Of a stretch of 64,000 bases of DNA, positions 54,619-63,064 are shown in pieces. The DNA is from Sphaerisporangium corydalis. GTDB lineage: Bacteria; Actinomycetota; Actinomycetes; Streptosporangiales; Streptosporangiaceae. A program made the position numbers and the translations under genes. Each line of letters opens with the position of its first letter. Position 1 is the stretch's first letter. The stretch lies in the NCBI RefSeq assembly GCF_025506355.1, contig NZ_JANZYP010000016.1:1-64000 (forward strand). Direction: 5' to 3'. Under the pieces are notes generated by a model. That model had not been told where the DNA came from. It made no database searches and worked only from the letters and a program-made list of their open reading frames with translations.

Positions 54619-55425
54619 ATGAGCAGGGCAGCGGTCAACGGGATCACCGTCGGGTACGACGACCGGGGCGCCGGGACGCCGCTCGTCCTGGTGCACGGCC
54701 ACCCGTTCGACCGCACGATGTGGGCCCCGCAGCTCGCCGAGTTCGCCGGCCCCGCGTGGCGGGTGATCGCGCCGGACCTGCGGGGCTACGGCGAGAGCAC
54801 GGTGGTGCCCGGCACGACGCCGCTCTCGGTGTTCGCGGCCGACATCGCCGCCCTGCTCGACCACCTGCGGCTGGACCAGGTGGTGATCGGCGGGCTGTCG
54901 ATGGGCGGCCAGATCGTCATGGAGTTCCACCGGCTGTTCCCCGGCCGGGTGCGCGGGCTCCTGCTCGCCGACACCTTCGCCCAGGCCGAGACCGAGGACG
55001 GCAGGCGGGCGCGGTACGCCATGGCCGACCGGCTGCTGCGCGAGGGCATGGGCCCCTACGCGCGGGAGGTGCTGGCGACGATGGTGGCCCCGTACAACGT
55101 GGCGGCGCTGCCCGAGGTGGCCGGGCACGTGCTGGACATGATGCGCTCGGCGCCTCCCGAGGGGGCCGCGGCGGCGTTGCGCGGCCGGGCCGAGCGCCCC
55201 GACTACGCCGATTCACTGGCCGGGGTCGCGGTGCCCGCGCTCGTCGTGGCCGGGCGCGACGACGCGTTCACGCCGGTGGCCGACGCCGAGTTCATGCACC
55301 GGCGCATCCCCGGCGCCACGCTGACCGTGGTCGAGGGCGCCGCCCACATGCCGAACCTGGAACGCCCGGCCGACTTCAACCGGGCCCTGCACGACTTCCT
55401 CACGCGGGTGGGCGGCCCGCGCTGA
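54619..55425 (+). CDS. Alpha/beta hydrolase
   Basis: 268-aa serine hydrolase. Oxyanion-side motif LVHGHPFDRTMW, nucleophile elbow GGLSMGGQI (Ser), acid Asp in VAGRDDAFTPVADAEF, and His in EGAAHMPNLERP complete the triad. Close in layout to 3-oxoadipate enol-lactonase/haloperoxidase-like enzymes; the substrate is unknown. The ATG at 54619 is eight bases after GGGAGG. Divergent partner of the MocR-type regulator, so it is probably its target. Confidence 0.93.
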   Translation: MSRAAVNGITVGYDDRGAGTPLVLVHGHPFDRTMWAPQLAEFAGPAWRVIAPDLRGYGESTVVPGTTPLSVFAADIAALLDHLRLDQVVIGGLSMGGQIVMEFHRLFPGRVRGLLLADTFAQAETEDGRRARYAMADRLLREGMGPYAREVLATMVAPYNVAALPEVAGHVLDMMRSAPPEGAAAALRGRAERPDYADSLAGVAVPALVVAGRDDAFTPVADAEFMHRRIPGATLTVVEGAAHMPNLERPADFNRALHDFLTRVGGPR

Positions 55426-55485
55426 GACCGGTTCGGCCCGGAGATGGGCGGGTCGGCCGGCGCGGCCGGGAGAGCGTGAAACCGG

Positions 55486-55977
55486 TCATCCCCGCCGGGA
55501 GGGTGCGGTTCCCGGCAGGTCGCGCACCCGGGTCAGGTGGCGTTCGTAGAGCTCGCGTGAGCGCCGCAGGAAGCCGGTGATCAGCCGGAGCTCCTCGACG
55601 GTGTACGCGGACAGGAACCCGGTCCCCTCCTCGGCGATCGGCCCGTAGATCTCGTAGGCCCGCCGCGCCGCCTCCGGCGTGATCCGCACGACCACCTTGC
55701 GCCGGTCGCCGGGGTCGGGGGAGCGGGTCAGGTAGCCGAGCCGCTGCAGGCGGTCGAGCATCGCGGTCACACTGCCCGTGGTCAGCCCGAGCGCGATCCC
55801 GAGCCCGCTGGGGGTGGTGGCCTCGCACGCCAGCAGGACCTCCAGGCAGCGCAGGTCGGTCCGGTTGACCCCGAGGCTGGTGGCCGCCGCCTCGTCCAGG
55901 GCGTCCACGGCGGACTGCTGCGCCTGCGCGGCCGCCCCCAGGCCCTGCTTGAGGCCGTCCGGCATTTCTCTTGGCAT
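55486..55977 (-). CDS. MarR family transcriptional regulator
   Basis: 163-aa winged-helix regulator: LRCLEVLLACEATTPSGLGI, recognition part LTTGSVTAMLDRLQRLGYL, wing SPDPGDRRKVVVRITPEAA. The C-terminal helix ends basic. The ATG at 55977 has GAGGT upstream. An 8-bp GACCGGTT/AACCGGTC pair brackets the short convergent gap to the hydrolase. The divergent upstream region is AT-rich; the next gene to the right points the same way, so its target is not obvious. Confidence 0.92.
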   Translation of the reverse strand: MPREMPDGLKQGLGAAAQAQQSAVDALDEAAATSLGVNRTDLRCLEVLLACEATTPSGLGIALGLTTGSVTAMLDRLQRLGYLTRSPDPGDRRKVVVRITPEAARRAYEIYGPIAEEGTGFLSAYTVEELRLITGFLRRSRELYERHLTRVRDLPGTAPSRRG

Positions 55978-56078
55978 TCACGTACCTCGACCATCAAGCC
56001 AAATATGTCTCGAATGTCAAGGTATCGGATGTCCGAAGCGGGCGCTCGCTTTGTGGGGCACCCGGCCAGGTGCGGGTG

Positions 56079-56843
56079 TCAGGCGCCGGCCGGGGTGAGG
56101 CGGTGGGCGAGGCCGCCGTCGACGGTCAGTTCAGCGCCGGTGGTGAAGGTGGCGCCGAAGGCGAGGAACAGCACCGCCGCCGTGACCTCGTGCACCGAGC
56201 CGTGCCGTCCCATGGGGGTGATCCGGTCGCCCAGCCTCTCGAACGCCGCGCGCTCCTCCGGCGTCGCCTCGGCGGCGCCCATGGTCGGGGTCGATATGAA
56301 GCCGGGGCTCACCGCGTTCACCCGGATCCCCCTCGGCAGCAGCTCGGCGGCCAGGACCTTGGTGAACGAGCGCAGCGCGGCCTTGGTCCCGGCGTAGACG
56401 CTCATGCCGGGCGTGCCGGACCCGTTGGCGATCGAGGTGGTGAACACCAGCGAGCCCCCCTCACGGACCAGCGGCGCCAGGCGTTGCGCGGTGAAGTAGG
56501 CGCCCTTGGCGTTGACGTCGAAGGTCTGGTCGTAGGTCTTCTCTGTCACCTGGCCGAGCGGTTCGAGCAGCGCGATCCCGGCGTTGACGAACACCAGGTC
56601 GACCTGGCCGAGCCGGTCCCTGACCAGGGCCGCGAGCGTGTCGATGTCGGCCATGCTGGAGGTGTCCGACCGTACGACGTGCGCCCGGGGCCCGAGCTCC
56701 CGCCGCGCGGCCTGGAGGTTCCGCTCGTTGCGGCCGGTGAGCACCACCTCGGCGCCGCCTTCGGTGAGCGCGGCGGCGGTGGCCAGCCCGATGCCGATCG
56801 TCCCGCCGGTGATGACGGCCTTCTTGCCCGCGTACTCGCTCAT
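56079..56843 (-). CDS. Short-chain dehydrogenase/reductase
   Basis: 254-aa classical [26 protein letters not shown] motif ([12 protein letters not shown]), Ser in [30 protein letters not shown] with the catalytic Tyr/Lys, and [15 protein letters not shown]. The ATG at 56843 follows AGAGGA. It is divergent from an HxlR regulator with palindromes between, so it is probably HxlR-controlled, as is common for quinone or aldehyde detoxifying SDRs. Substrate not evident. Confidence 0.94.
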   Translation of the reverse strand: MSEYAGKKAVITGGTIGIGLATAAALTEGGAEVVLTGRNERNLQAARRELGPRAHVVRSDTSSMADIDTLAALVRDRLGQVDLVFVNAGIALLEPLGQVTEKTYDQTFDVNAKGAYFTAQRLAPLVREGGSLVFTTSIANGSGTPGMSVYAGTKAALRSFTKVLAAELLPRGIRVNAVSPGFISTPTMGAAEATPEERAAFERLGDRITPMGRHGSVHEVTAAVLFLAFGATFTTGAELTVDGGLAHRLTPAGA

Positions 56844-56933
56844 ATGTGGTCCTCTTCCGGGTCGGATCGAAGCGCGGCGGCGGATCATCGCCGGCCGCGT
56901 TCCTGAGCCTCGTCCCCTCGCAGTACCATCGGC

Positions 56934-56974
56934 AAGTACGTACAAATAAGTGAGGTACTTACCTTTTTGTAAGG
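56934..56974. promoter_or_regulatory. HxlR operator region
   Basis: AAGTAC (56934-56939) pairs with GTACTT (56955-56960), and CTTAC pairs with GTAAG over 56958-56973. These lie in the AT-rich divergent promoter between the SDR and HxlR genes. AAGGAAGG before the start at 56984 is the ribosome site. Confidence 0.5.
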
Positions 56975-56983
56975 AAGGACGCC

Positions 56984-57322
56984 ATGGCGAGGCTGCCCTA
57001 CGCGTGCGGACTGGACGCCGCCGTCGACCTCATGGGCGGGAAGTGGAAGGCGCGCATCCTGTGGCAGCTCCACGACGGCCCCCACCGCTTCGGGGAGCTG
57101 CGCAGGAGCCTTACGGGCATCAGCGAGAAGATGCTGATCCAGCAGCTACGGGAGCTGGAGGCCGACGAGCTCGTCCACCGCGAGGTCTACCGTGAGGTGC
57201 CGCCCAAGGTGGAGTACTCCCTGACCGGCTTCGGCGCCACGCTCAACGAGGCGCTGGTGCCCCTCGGCGACTGGGGGCACGAGCACATGGCCCGCATCGA
57301 GGCCCGCCGCGCCGCAGGCTGA
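56984..57322 (+). CDS. HxlR family transcriptional regulator
   Basis: 112-aa winged-helix protein: [20 protein letters not shown] with the conserved Cys near the N-terminus, [20 protein letters not shown], and the wing [19 protein letters not shown]. The single Cys8 matches the redox-sensing Cys of HypR/QorR-like members, suggesting a response to quinones or aldehydes. ATG at 56984 after AAGGAAGG. Regulates the divergent SDR. Confidence 0.94.
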   Translation: MARLPYACGLDAAVDLMGGKWKARILWQLHDGPHRFGELRRSLTGISEKMLIQQLRELEADELVHREVYREVPPKVEYSLTGFGATLNEALVPLGDWGHEHMARIEARRAAG

Positions 57323-57330
57323 GTGGCCGC

Positions 57331-58512
57331 TCACATGGGGGCGAGGTCGGAGGCCGGGCGGAAGGACGGCCGCCGCGCCAGCGCCCCCGCGCTCAGCAGC
57401 ACCGCCACCATGAGCACGGTGACCAGCACGAACGAGGCCGAAAGGCTGCTGAAGGACGCGATGCCGCCGATCGCGCTCGGCGCGATGAACCCCGAGGTGT
57501 AGCTGATCGTGGCCACCCCGGACACGCCCTCGCCCGGCGTCGGCGCGGCGTTCCCCGCCGCTCCGAACACCAGGGGCACGACCACCGCCACCCCGAGCCC
57601 GATCAGCATGAACCCGGCGATGGCCGGCAGCGGTGTGCGGGCGACCACGACGAGGATCCCGCCGGCCGTCGCCACCACCCCGCTGATCCGCACGGTCGGC
57701 ACCGCGCCCAGCCGGCGCACCACCATGTCGCCGCAGAGCCGCCCGGCGGCCATGGTGAACGCGAACGCCGTGTAGCTGACGGCCGCGACCCCGGCGGAGG
57801 TCCCGGTGATCTGCCTCAGGTAGACCGCGCACCAATCCTGGCTGGCCGCCTCACCGAACACCGCGCAGAACCCGATCAGCCCGAGGACGAGCACGTGCCG
57901 CGAGGGCAGGACGAACCTCGGGGGGGCGTCGGCTCCCTCCTCGGCCCGGATGTCCAGCAGCCGGGGGCCGATCGCGAGGCCGACCAGGAGCAGCACGGCC
58001 GCCATGGCGCCCAGGTGGATCCGGGCGTCCAGCCCGGTCTGCGCCGCCAGCACCCCGATCGCGCCGCCGGCCAGCCCGCCGACGCTCCACATCCCGTGCA
58101 GCCCCGACATGATCGAACGGCCCATCCGCTGCTCCACGACCACGCCCTGGGCGTTCATGGCGACGTCGCACATGCCGGCCGCCGCCCCGTACACCAGGAA
58201 CGTGACCCACAGCACGGCCAGGTTCGGCGCCAGCGCGGGCAGGGCGAGCATCAGGCTCCACAGCGCGATCAGCCACCGCGTGCTCGCCCGGCCGCCGAGC
58301 CGGTGGATGAGCCGCCCGGCCGTCGGCATCGCGATCATGGATCCGACCGCGGGCGCGAGCAGGGCCAGGCCCAGCTCGCCCGGCCCGGCGTGCAGGTGTT
58401 CCTGGAGCCAGGGGATACGGGTGGCGAAGCTGCCGGTGACCGCCCCATGCACCGCGAACGTCACCGCCACGGCCATGCGGACCCGTCTCACCACGTGCGA
58501 TTCCACCCGCAC
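57331..58512 (-). CDS. MFS transporter
   Basis: About 390-aa 12-helix major-facilitator protein of the YbjJ/inner-membrane type. Helix 1 is MAVAVTFAVHGAVTGSFATR; motif A-like GRLIHRLGGRASTRWL; further helices include LAVLWVTFLVYGAAAGMCDV and FMLIGLGVAVVVPLVFG. Substrate unknown. The frame opens at a GTG (58512) without a ribosome site, directly after an AT-rich element; an ATG at 58476 is an alternative. It converges with the HxlR gene. An AGAAA/TTTCT dyad (about 58520-58531) covers its promoter. Confidence 0.88.
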   Translation of the reverse strand: MRVESHVVRRVRMAVAVTFAVHGAVTGSFATRIPWLQEHLHAGPGELGLALLAPAVGSMIAMPTAGRLIHRLGGRASTRWLIALWSLMLALPALAPNLAVLWVTFLVYGAAAGMCDVAMNAQGVVVEQRMGRSIMSGLHGMWSVGGLAGGAIGVLAAQTGLDARIHLGAMAAVLLLVGLAIGPRLLDIRAEEGADAPPRFVLPSRHVLVLGLIGFCAVFGEAASQDWCAVYLRQITGTSAGVAAVSYTAFAFTMAAGRLCGDMVVRRLGAVPTVRISGVVATAGGILVVVARTPLPAIAGFMLIGLGVAVVVPLVFGAAGNAAPTPGEGVSGVATISYTSGFIAPSAIGGIASFSSLSASFVLVTVLMVAVLLSAGALARRPSFRPASDLAPM

Positions 58513-58626
58513 AAGTTAACAGAAAGGTTTCTTACCTGATCGGCCCGGGGGCGGCGCCGTCCCGGCCCCGGGCGCCGCCGTGGGTAGGGTTGACCCTCCC
58601 AGGATGGGAGACCGGAGGCTGGTCGC

Positions 58627-58815
58627 GTGCACGACGACACCACGCTGCTGACCATCGGCGAGCCGGCGGAGCGTACCGGCATGACGGTGAAGCTGGTCCG
58701 CCACTGGTCCGACATGGGGTGTCCCGCCGACCGGCCGCACCCGGGCCGGCTACCGGCTCTACGACGCCGAGGCCGCCGCACGGCTGCGGCCGGCGCGGAC
58801 CCTGCGCGATATTGG
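58627..58815 (+). pseudogene. MerR regulator fragment, frameshifted
   Basis: The frame from 58627 gives a MerR start (LLTIGEPAERTGMTVKLVRH). After a shift near 58725 another frame continues with RAGYRLYDAEAAARLRPART and LRDIG, then loses similarity. The effector domain is missing. Confidence 0.65.
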
Positions 58816-58943
58816 CAGGTCATGTGCGTCATCAGCCGCCATCCGGTGCGGCCGAGCATCGCGGCGGCGGGCCGGTGGCTGCTGGCCGCACTACGGTCCG
58901 ATCTGAAACGTGAATATGCCGACGATTTCGGTCACCTTGACGA

Positions 58944-58953
58944 ACAATATTGT
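58944..58953. promoter_or_regulatory. ArsR-type operator ACAATATTGT
   Basis: Perfect 10-bp palindrome 18 bp before the ArsR-like start. Related CGACAATT half-sites occur upstream of the second SRPBCC gene (about 61755-61780), suggesting common control. Confidence 0.5.
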
Positions 58954-58971
58954 CGCTGAGAGTGTTGCGAC

Positions 58972-59598
58972 ATGTTGGATGTGGCGGTGATCGAGGATCC
59001 GGCCGCGGCCGAGGTCTCGCTGGACCCGGTGCGGGCCCGGCTGCTCGCCGAGTTGTCGGTGCCCGGTTCGGCCACGATGCTGGCCGCCAAGGTGGGCCTG
59101 CCTCGGCAGAAGGTGAACTATCACCTGAAGACGCTCGAGCGGTACGGCCTGGTGGAGCTGGTGGAGGAGCGCCGTAAAGGCAACGTCACCGAGCGGGTGA
59201 TGCGGGCCATCGCGGCGTCGTACGTGATCTCCCCCACGGCGCTGGCGTCGGTCCAGCCCGACCCGTCCCGGTCGCCCGACCAGCTCTCGGCGCGGTGGCT
59301 GCTGGCGGTCGCGGCCCGGCTGGTGCGCGACGTGGGCGCCCTGATCACCGGCGCGGGCAAGGCCCGCAAGAAGGTGGCGACGTTCGCGATCGACGGCGAG
59401 ATCCGTTTCGCCTCGGCCGCCGACCGCGCCGCCTTCGCCGAGGAACTGGCCCGCGCGGTCACCCATCTGGTCGGCAAGTACCACGACGAGTCGGCCGAGG
59501 GCGGGCGCGACCACCGCATCGTCGTCGCCGTCCACCCGAGCGTCAGGATCGAACCGGCCGGCACCCAGGCGAGCGAGACCCCTACGAAGGAGCAGTGA
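58972..59598 (+). CDS. ArsR-like winged-helix regulator
   Basis: 208-aa regulator with an N-terminal ArsR-type HTH: SLDPVRARLLAELSVPGSAT, AAKVGLPRQKVNYHLKTLER, then the wing RRKGNVTERVMRA. The C-terminal half is unlike metal sensors and may bind a ligand. No ribosome site precedes the ATG at 58972. It is followed after one base by an SRPBCC gene; the pair forms an operon of the kind where an ArsR protein controls an AHSA1-like partner. Confidence 0.88.
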   Translation: MLDVAVIEDPAAAEVSLDPVRARLLAELSVPGSATMLAAKVGLPRQKVNYHLKTLERYGLVELVEERRKGNVTERVMRAIAASYVISPTALASVQPDPSRSPDQLSARWLLAVAARLVRDVGALITGAGKARKKVATFAIDGEIRFASAADRAAFAEELARAVTHLVGKYHDESAEGGRDHRIVVAVHPSVRIEPAGTQASETPTKEQ

Positions 59599-59599
59599 C

Positions 59600-60349
59600 A
59601 TGCGGCACGAGTTCGAGGTGCGCGATGAGATCGCGCTCGACGCGACCCCCGAGCAGGTGTGGGAGGCCATCTCCACCGGCCCGGGGATCGACTCGTGGTT
59701 CATGGGCCGCAACGAGGTGGAGCCCCGCGAGGGCGGCACGGCGACCCACACGATGATGGGGTACACCCAGACCTCCACCGTGACCGCGTGGGAACCGTCC
59801 AAGCGGTTCGCCTACCAGAGCGCGGAGAACCCCGACGGAACGTTCATGGCCTTCGACTACCTCATCGAGGGGCGGGCGGGCGCGAGCACCGTCCTGCGGC
59901 TGGTGCACAGCGGCTTCCTCGGCGACGACTGGGAGGCGCAGTACGACGCGCTGAAGAAGGGCGACCCGCAGTACATGCGCAAGCTGGCCGCCTACCTCAA
60001 GTACTTCCCCGGCCGCCATTCGACGTTCAACACGCTGCTCCCCGGCCCGCAGGTGCCCGACCAGGAGCGGGTGTGGGAGGCGTTCAAGGGTGTGCTCGGC
60101 CTGACCGGCACCATCGCCGCGGGGGACAGGGTGCGCCTCACGGTGCCGGGTCTCCCCGAGGCCGAGGGCGTCGTCGCCAGCACCGACTACCCGAGCATCC
60201 CGAGCGTGTGCACCGACGACGCGCTCTACATGTTCATGCACGGGTACCGCGACACCGTGGTGGTGGAGCAGCACAGCTTCATCCCCGGCGTGGACGCCGA
60301 GGCCACCGACAACGCCTGGAAGTCCTGGCTCGCCACGGCCTTCGCCTGA
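59600..60349 (+). CDS. SRPBCC/AHSA1-like domain protein
   Basis: 249-aa START-like hydrophobic ligand-binding fold. Typical opening FEVRDEIALDATPEQVWEAI, SWFMGRNEVEP, then RFAYQSAENPDGTFMAFDYL and VLRLVHSGFLGDDWEAQYDA. A C-terminal extension of about 100 residues is shared with the paralogue at 60945. Function not established; many act as lipid or small-molecule binders or Hsp90 co-chaperone relatives. Starts one base after the ArsR stop, so it is translationally linked. Confidence 0.9.
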   Translation: MRHEFEVRDEIALDATPEQVWEAISTGPGIDSWFMGRNEVEPREGGTATHTMMGYTQTSTVTAWEPSKRFAYQSAENPDGTFMAFDYLIEGRAGASTVLRLVHSGFLGDDWEAQYDALKKGDPQYMRKLAAYLKYFPGRHSTFNTLLPGPQVPDQERVWEAFKGVLGLTGTIAAGDRVRLTVPGLPEAEGVVASTDYPSIPSVCTDDALYMFMHGYRDTVVVEQHSFIPGVDAEATDNAWKSWLATAFA

Positions 60350-60360
60350 CCCGCCCGCTC

Positions 60361-60394
60361 GTCCTCCCCGGCCCCGTCCCCGGCCGGGGAGGAC
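60361..60394 (+). terminator. Strong hairpin after the first SRPBCC gene
   Basis: Perfect 13-bp stem GTCCTCCCCGGCC / GGCCGGGGAGGAC with an 8-nt loop, starting 11 bp after the stop. Confidence 0.8.
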
Positions 60395-60508
60395 GTCCTG
60401 CGGCCCGGTCACCCGCCTGGCGTCCGGCGGGGGTCGTAGAATCACGCCTGCCCGGAAGCTATCCGCGCGGGTGCCCGCTCCGGGCACCGGGGGACGTGAG
60501 GACCGACC

Positions 60509-60871
60509 GTGAAGTACATGCTGCTGATCTACAACAACCCCGCCGCGCTCGCGGCCATGCCCGATCCGGAGCGTGAGGGGCTGATGGCCGAGGTGGACAC
60601 GATCGTCGAGGAGCTGACCGCCTCGGGGGAGTGGGTCGGCGGCGCGGCGCTGGCCGATCCGGCCATGTCCCGGACGGTGCGGGTGCGGAACGGGGTCCCG
60701 GCGACCACCGACGGGCCGTACGCCGAGGCCAAGGAGCAACTGGCCGGCTATCTGGTGGTCGACGCCGCGGACGTCGACCGCGCCACCGAGATCGCCGCCC
60801 GCTGGCCGGACGCCAAGTACTGGGCCATGGAGGTGCGGCCGATCGTCAACGTGGTGGACACCGAGGTGTGA
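60509..60871 (+). CDS. YciI/DGPF-domain protein
   Basis: 120-aa ferredoxin-like-fold protein of the YCII (DGPF) family: KYMLLIYNNPAALAA, an alpha helix with EELTASGEWVGGAAL, the TDGPYAEAKEQLAGYLVVDA signature, and a final EVRPIV strand. The GTG at 60509 follows GAGGAC. Such genes often sit with SRPBCC and ECF sigma genes; no sigma gene is here. Function unknown. Confidence 0.9.
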   Translation: MKYMLLIYNNPAALAAMPDPEREGLMAEVDTIVEELTASGEWVGGAALADPAMSRTVRVRNGVPATTDGPYAEAKEQLAGYLVVDAADVDRATEIAARWPDAKYWAMEVRPIVNVVDTEV

Positions 60872-60944
60872 GGGACACGGCGGTTGGAGGGAACCGGGCG
60901 ACCACGGTCGAGTCGCTGCCGCCCGGCTCCGGTCGGAGGGGCCT

Positions 60945-61685
60945 TCAGACGTCCAGGGCGTCGAGCCAGTCCTGCCAGTCCTGCTCGGCCCGCTTGGCGT
61001 CGATGTCGGCGAAGAGGTGGTGTCCCACCACCAGCGTGTCGTGCGTGCCCCGGATGAAGCGGTACAGGCCGTCGCCGGTGCGCACGCCGAGGAAGTCGGG
61101 AAGGACGTAGTCGGCGACCCCCTGGATGGGGCCGAAGCCGTCGGGGGTGAGCCGCACGCGCTCGCCCCGCGCGACCGGGCCGGTGAGCCCGAGCCCGCGC
61201 TCGAGCGCCGCCCAGGCCGGCCCGTGCCCGGCCTCGCCGGGCCGAAGGGCGAACACCACGACCGCGTGGCGCCCCTGGAAGTGGGTGAGGTACTGGCCCA
61301 GGGTGTGCAGGTACATGTCCCAGCCCCGGCTCAGGCCGTCGTACTCCGCCTCCCAGTCGTCGCCGAGGATGCCGCTCTGCACCATCCGCAGCACCGTGGT
61401 GCCCTGCCCGCGCGCCTCGATGAGGTACTCGAACGCCATGAAGGACCCGTCCTGGGCGGGGTCGCTGCGGAACGCGAACCGCCGCGCCGGCTCCCAGGCG
61501 GAGACGGTCGCCTCCACGGGCACGTCGCCGAAGTACTGCCGGGTCGCGCCGCCCTGGCGGGGCTCGATCTCGTTGCGGCCCATGAACCACGAGTCGATCC
61601 CCGGGCCGGTGGCGATCGCCTCCCAGACCTGTTCAGGCGTCGCCTTCAGGGTCACCTGCTTGCGCAGTTCGAACTCGTGTGGCAT
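60945..61685 (-). CDS. Second SRPBCC/AHSA1-like protein, paralogue of 59600
   Basis: 246-aa START-like protein that aligns end to end with the product at 59600: both have TPEQVWEAI, GPGIDSWFMGRNE, FMAF(E/D)YLIE and GDDWEA(E/Q)YD. It carries its own promoter: TTGACA on the minus strand (61758-61763) lies inside an AATTGTC direct repeat. GGAG precedes the ATG at 61685. It is divergently placed in the cluster, next to a carotenoid-oxygenase homologue in the same direction. Confidence 0.9.
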   Translation of the reverse strand: MPHEFELRKQVTLKATPEQVWEAIATGPGIDSWFMGRNEIEPRQGGATRQYFGDVPVEATVSAWEPARRFAFRSDPAQDGSFMAFEYLIEARGQGTTVLRMVQSGILGDDWEAEYDGLSRGWDMYLHTLGQYLTHFQGRHAVVVFALRPGEAGHGPAWAALERGLGLTGPVARGERVRLTPDGFGPIQGVADYVLPDFLGVRTGDGLYRFIRGTHDTLVVGHHLFADIDAKRAEQDWQDWLDALDV

Positions 61686-61783
61686 CTCGCAACTCCTGTC
61701 TCGGCGCCGGCGGGCCGTTGCCAGCGTGTTCCCAACGATCCCACCGAACACTTTAATTGTCAAGACGATGCGAATTGTCGGCA

Positions 61784-62980
61784 CTACCGGTGGTGGGCCG
61801 GGACCCAGGTGGTGTGGTGCGCGGCGGGCAGGACGACCGGCAGGCGCACGACCGCCTCGGGCCGCCCGGCCAGGTTGAGCGCGTCCAGCACCAGCAGCTC
61901 GCTCCGGTGCCTGGCGGCGTCCTGCGTCATGACCAGGAGCCAGCCGTCGCCCTCGGCGACGCCCCGGGGGACGAACACCGGCCGCCCGGCGCGCCGGCCG
62001 GGACCGAGCTCGCGCACCTGGGTGACCTCCGCCGCCAGGTCGTGGCCGACGATCGCCCGCCCGCCGCCGGCGCAGCCGAAGATCAGCTGGTGCTCGCGCC
62101 CGGCCAGCCGGGTGTCCACCCCGGCCGACTCGACCGGGCCGGTCAGCGGGCGCTCGCCCGCCGTGCCGGTGGACAGGTCGAGCGTCCAGCGGTGCGCCTG
62201 GGAGACGCCGCCGAGGTCCCCCGAGGGGGTGTCGAAAGCGCGGTCGTGCCGGACCGCGTCCACGACGACGCGGTGCCCGGACTCGTAGGCGTTCACCGCC
62301 TGGGACACGAAACAGGGGGACACCGGGAACCAGACGGGCTCGGCAGGTCCTGCCGCCCGCCGGGGGAGCAGGCCGATGCGCGCCGGGCGGCCGGATCGCC
62401 AGCGGTAGGGGGAGCCGGTGCCGACCAGGGCCGCCGCTCGGCGGTAGGTGACCGGCAGGTCGAAGACCACCACGAACCGCTCGGTCAGCGCTACCGCCCG
62501 CATGAGCGGCGCGCCGTCCAGCACGAACGGCCGCGCGGCGCGGACGCCGCCGCCGGGGCCGATGACCAGGTGCTCGGCGACGTCCAGGCCGGGGTAGGTG
62601 GCGATGGTGTGCCAGTCGCCCTCGCGGTCGCGCAGCGGCGGCGCGACGCTCGCCCGGCTCGGGCCGTCCAGCGGCGGGTCGGCCGGCCCCTCGGCCCGGT
62701 TCCAGATGGCCGGGCCGGGCGGCTGGCCCAGGCGCTCGCCGCCGGACCCCTCGGTCGCCTTGTGCCACCGGGCGGTGCCGCCGCCGAGCCGCACGCCGGA
62801 GATCAGGGCCCGGCCCGTCACGAGGTACGGGCGCGCGGAGGCGGCCGGATGCGGGCCGGCCTGGACGAAGGTGCCGTCGAGACCGGCGGGCAGCACGCCG
62901 TCGACGTACGGCGACCCGTCGTGCGGCAGGTCGCCGTACGGGAGCGCTCCGAGCGGGTCCTTGTGCTCCGTGACGGTCAT
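61784..62980 (-). CDS. Carotenoid-cleavage-oxygenase homologue with degenerate iron site
   Basis: 398-aa member of the RPE65/carotenoid oxygenase fold, whose active members cleave carotenoids or stilbenes with iron held by four His. Fold segments are recognisable: LDGTFVQAGPHPAA, SGVRLGGGTARWHK, ALTERFVVVFDLPVTYRR, RPARIGLLPRRA, FVSQAVNAYESGHRVVVDAV and WLLVMTQDA. But the usual GDGM(V/I)H becomes GRALIS, the HD(F/M) before ALTER is MRAV, and FHPLNAYE is SQAVNAYE; only the last His (AAHHTTW) is obvious. Iron binding is therefore doubtful, and it may be a ligand-binding protein. An ideal AAGGAGGTG precedes the ATG at 62980. Confidence 0.8.
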   Translation of the reverse strand: MTVTEHKDPLGALPYGDLPHDGSPYVDGVLPAGLDGTFVQAGPHPAASARPYLVTGRALISGVRLGGGTARWHKATEGSGGERLGQPPGPAIWNRAEGPADPPLDGPSRASVAPPLRDREGDWHTIATYPGLDVAEHLVIGPGGGVRAARPFVLDGAPLMRAVALTERFVVVFDLPVTYRRAAALVGTGSPYRWRSGRPARIGLLPRRAAGPAEPVWFPVSPCFVSQAVNAYESGHRVVVDAVRHDRAFDTPSGDLGGVSQAHRWTLDLSTGTAGERPLTGPVESAGVDTRLAGREHQLIFGCAGGGRAIVGHDLAAEVTQVRELGPGRRAGRPVFVPRGVAEGDGWLLVMTQDAARHRSELLVLDALNLAGRPEAVVRLPVVLPAAHHTTWVPAHHR

Positions 62981-63013
62981 TCCGAGCACCTCCTTGTGAG
63001 GCATGACGGGTCT

Positions 63014-63053
63014 GGCATAACAGCGTTATGTAAAAAAATAACGGTGTTATGCC
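63014..63053. promoter_or_regulatory. Two ATAACnnnGTTAT operators, 21 bp apart
   Basis: Sites at 63017-63029 and 63038-63050, in an AT-rich tract. They also form a larger inverted repeat (GGCATAACAgCGTTA against its near-complement, one mismatch). The spacing of two helical turns places two TetR dimers on one face of the DNA between the oxygenase homologue and TetR genes. Confidence 0.7.
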
Positions 63054-63064
63054 ATACTGTCAAG

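Noticed and set aside
61757-63064. Long plus-strand extension upstream of the last TetR
   Set aside because: Antisense to the carotenoid-oxygenase homologue and running through the operator pair; the real start is the GTG at 63065.
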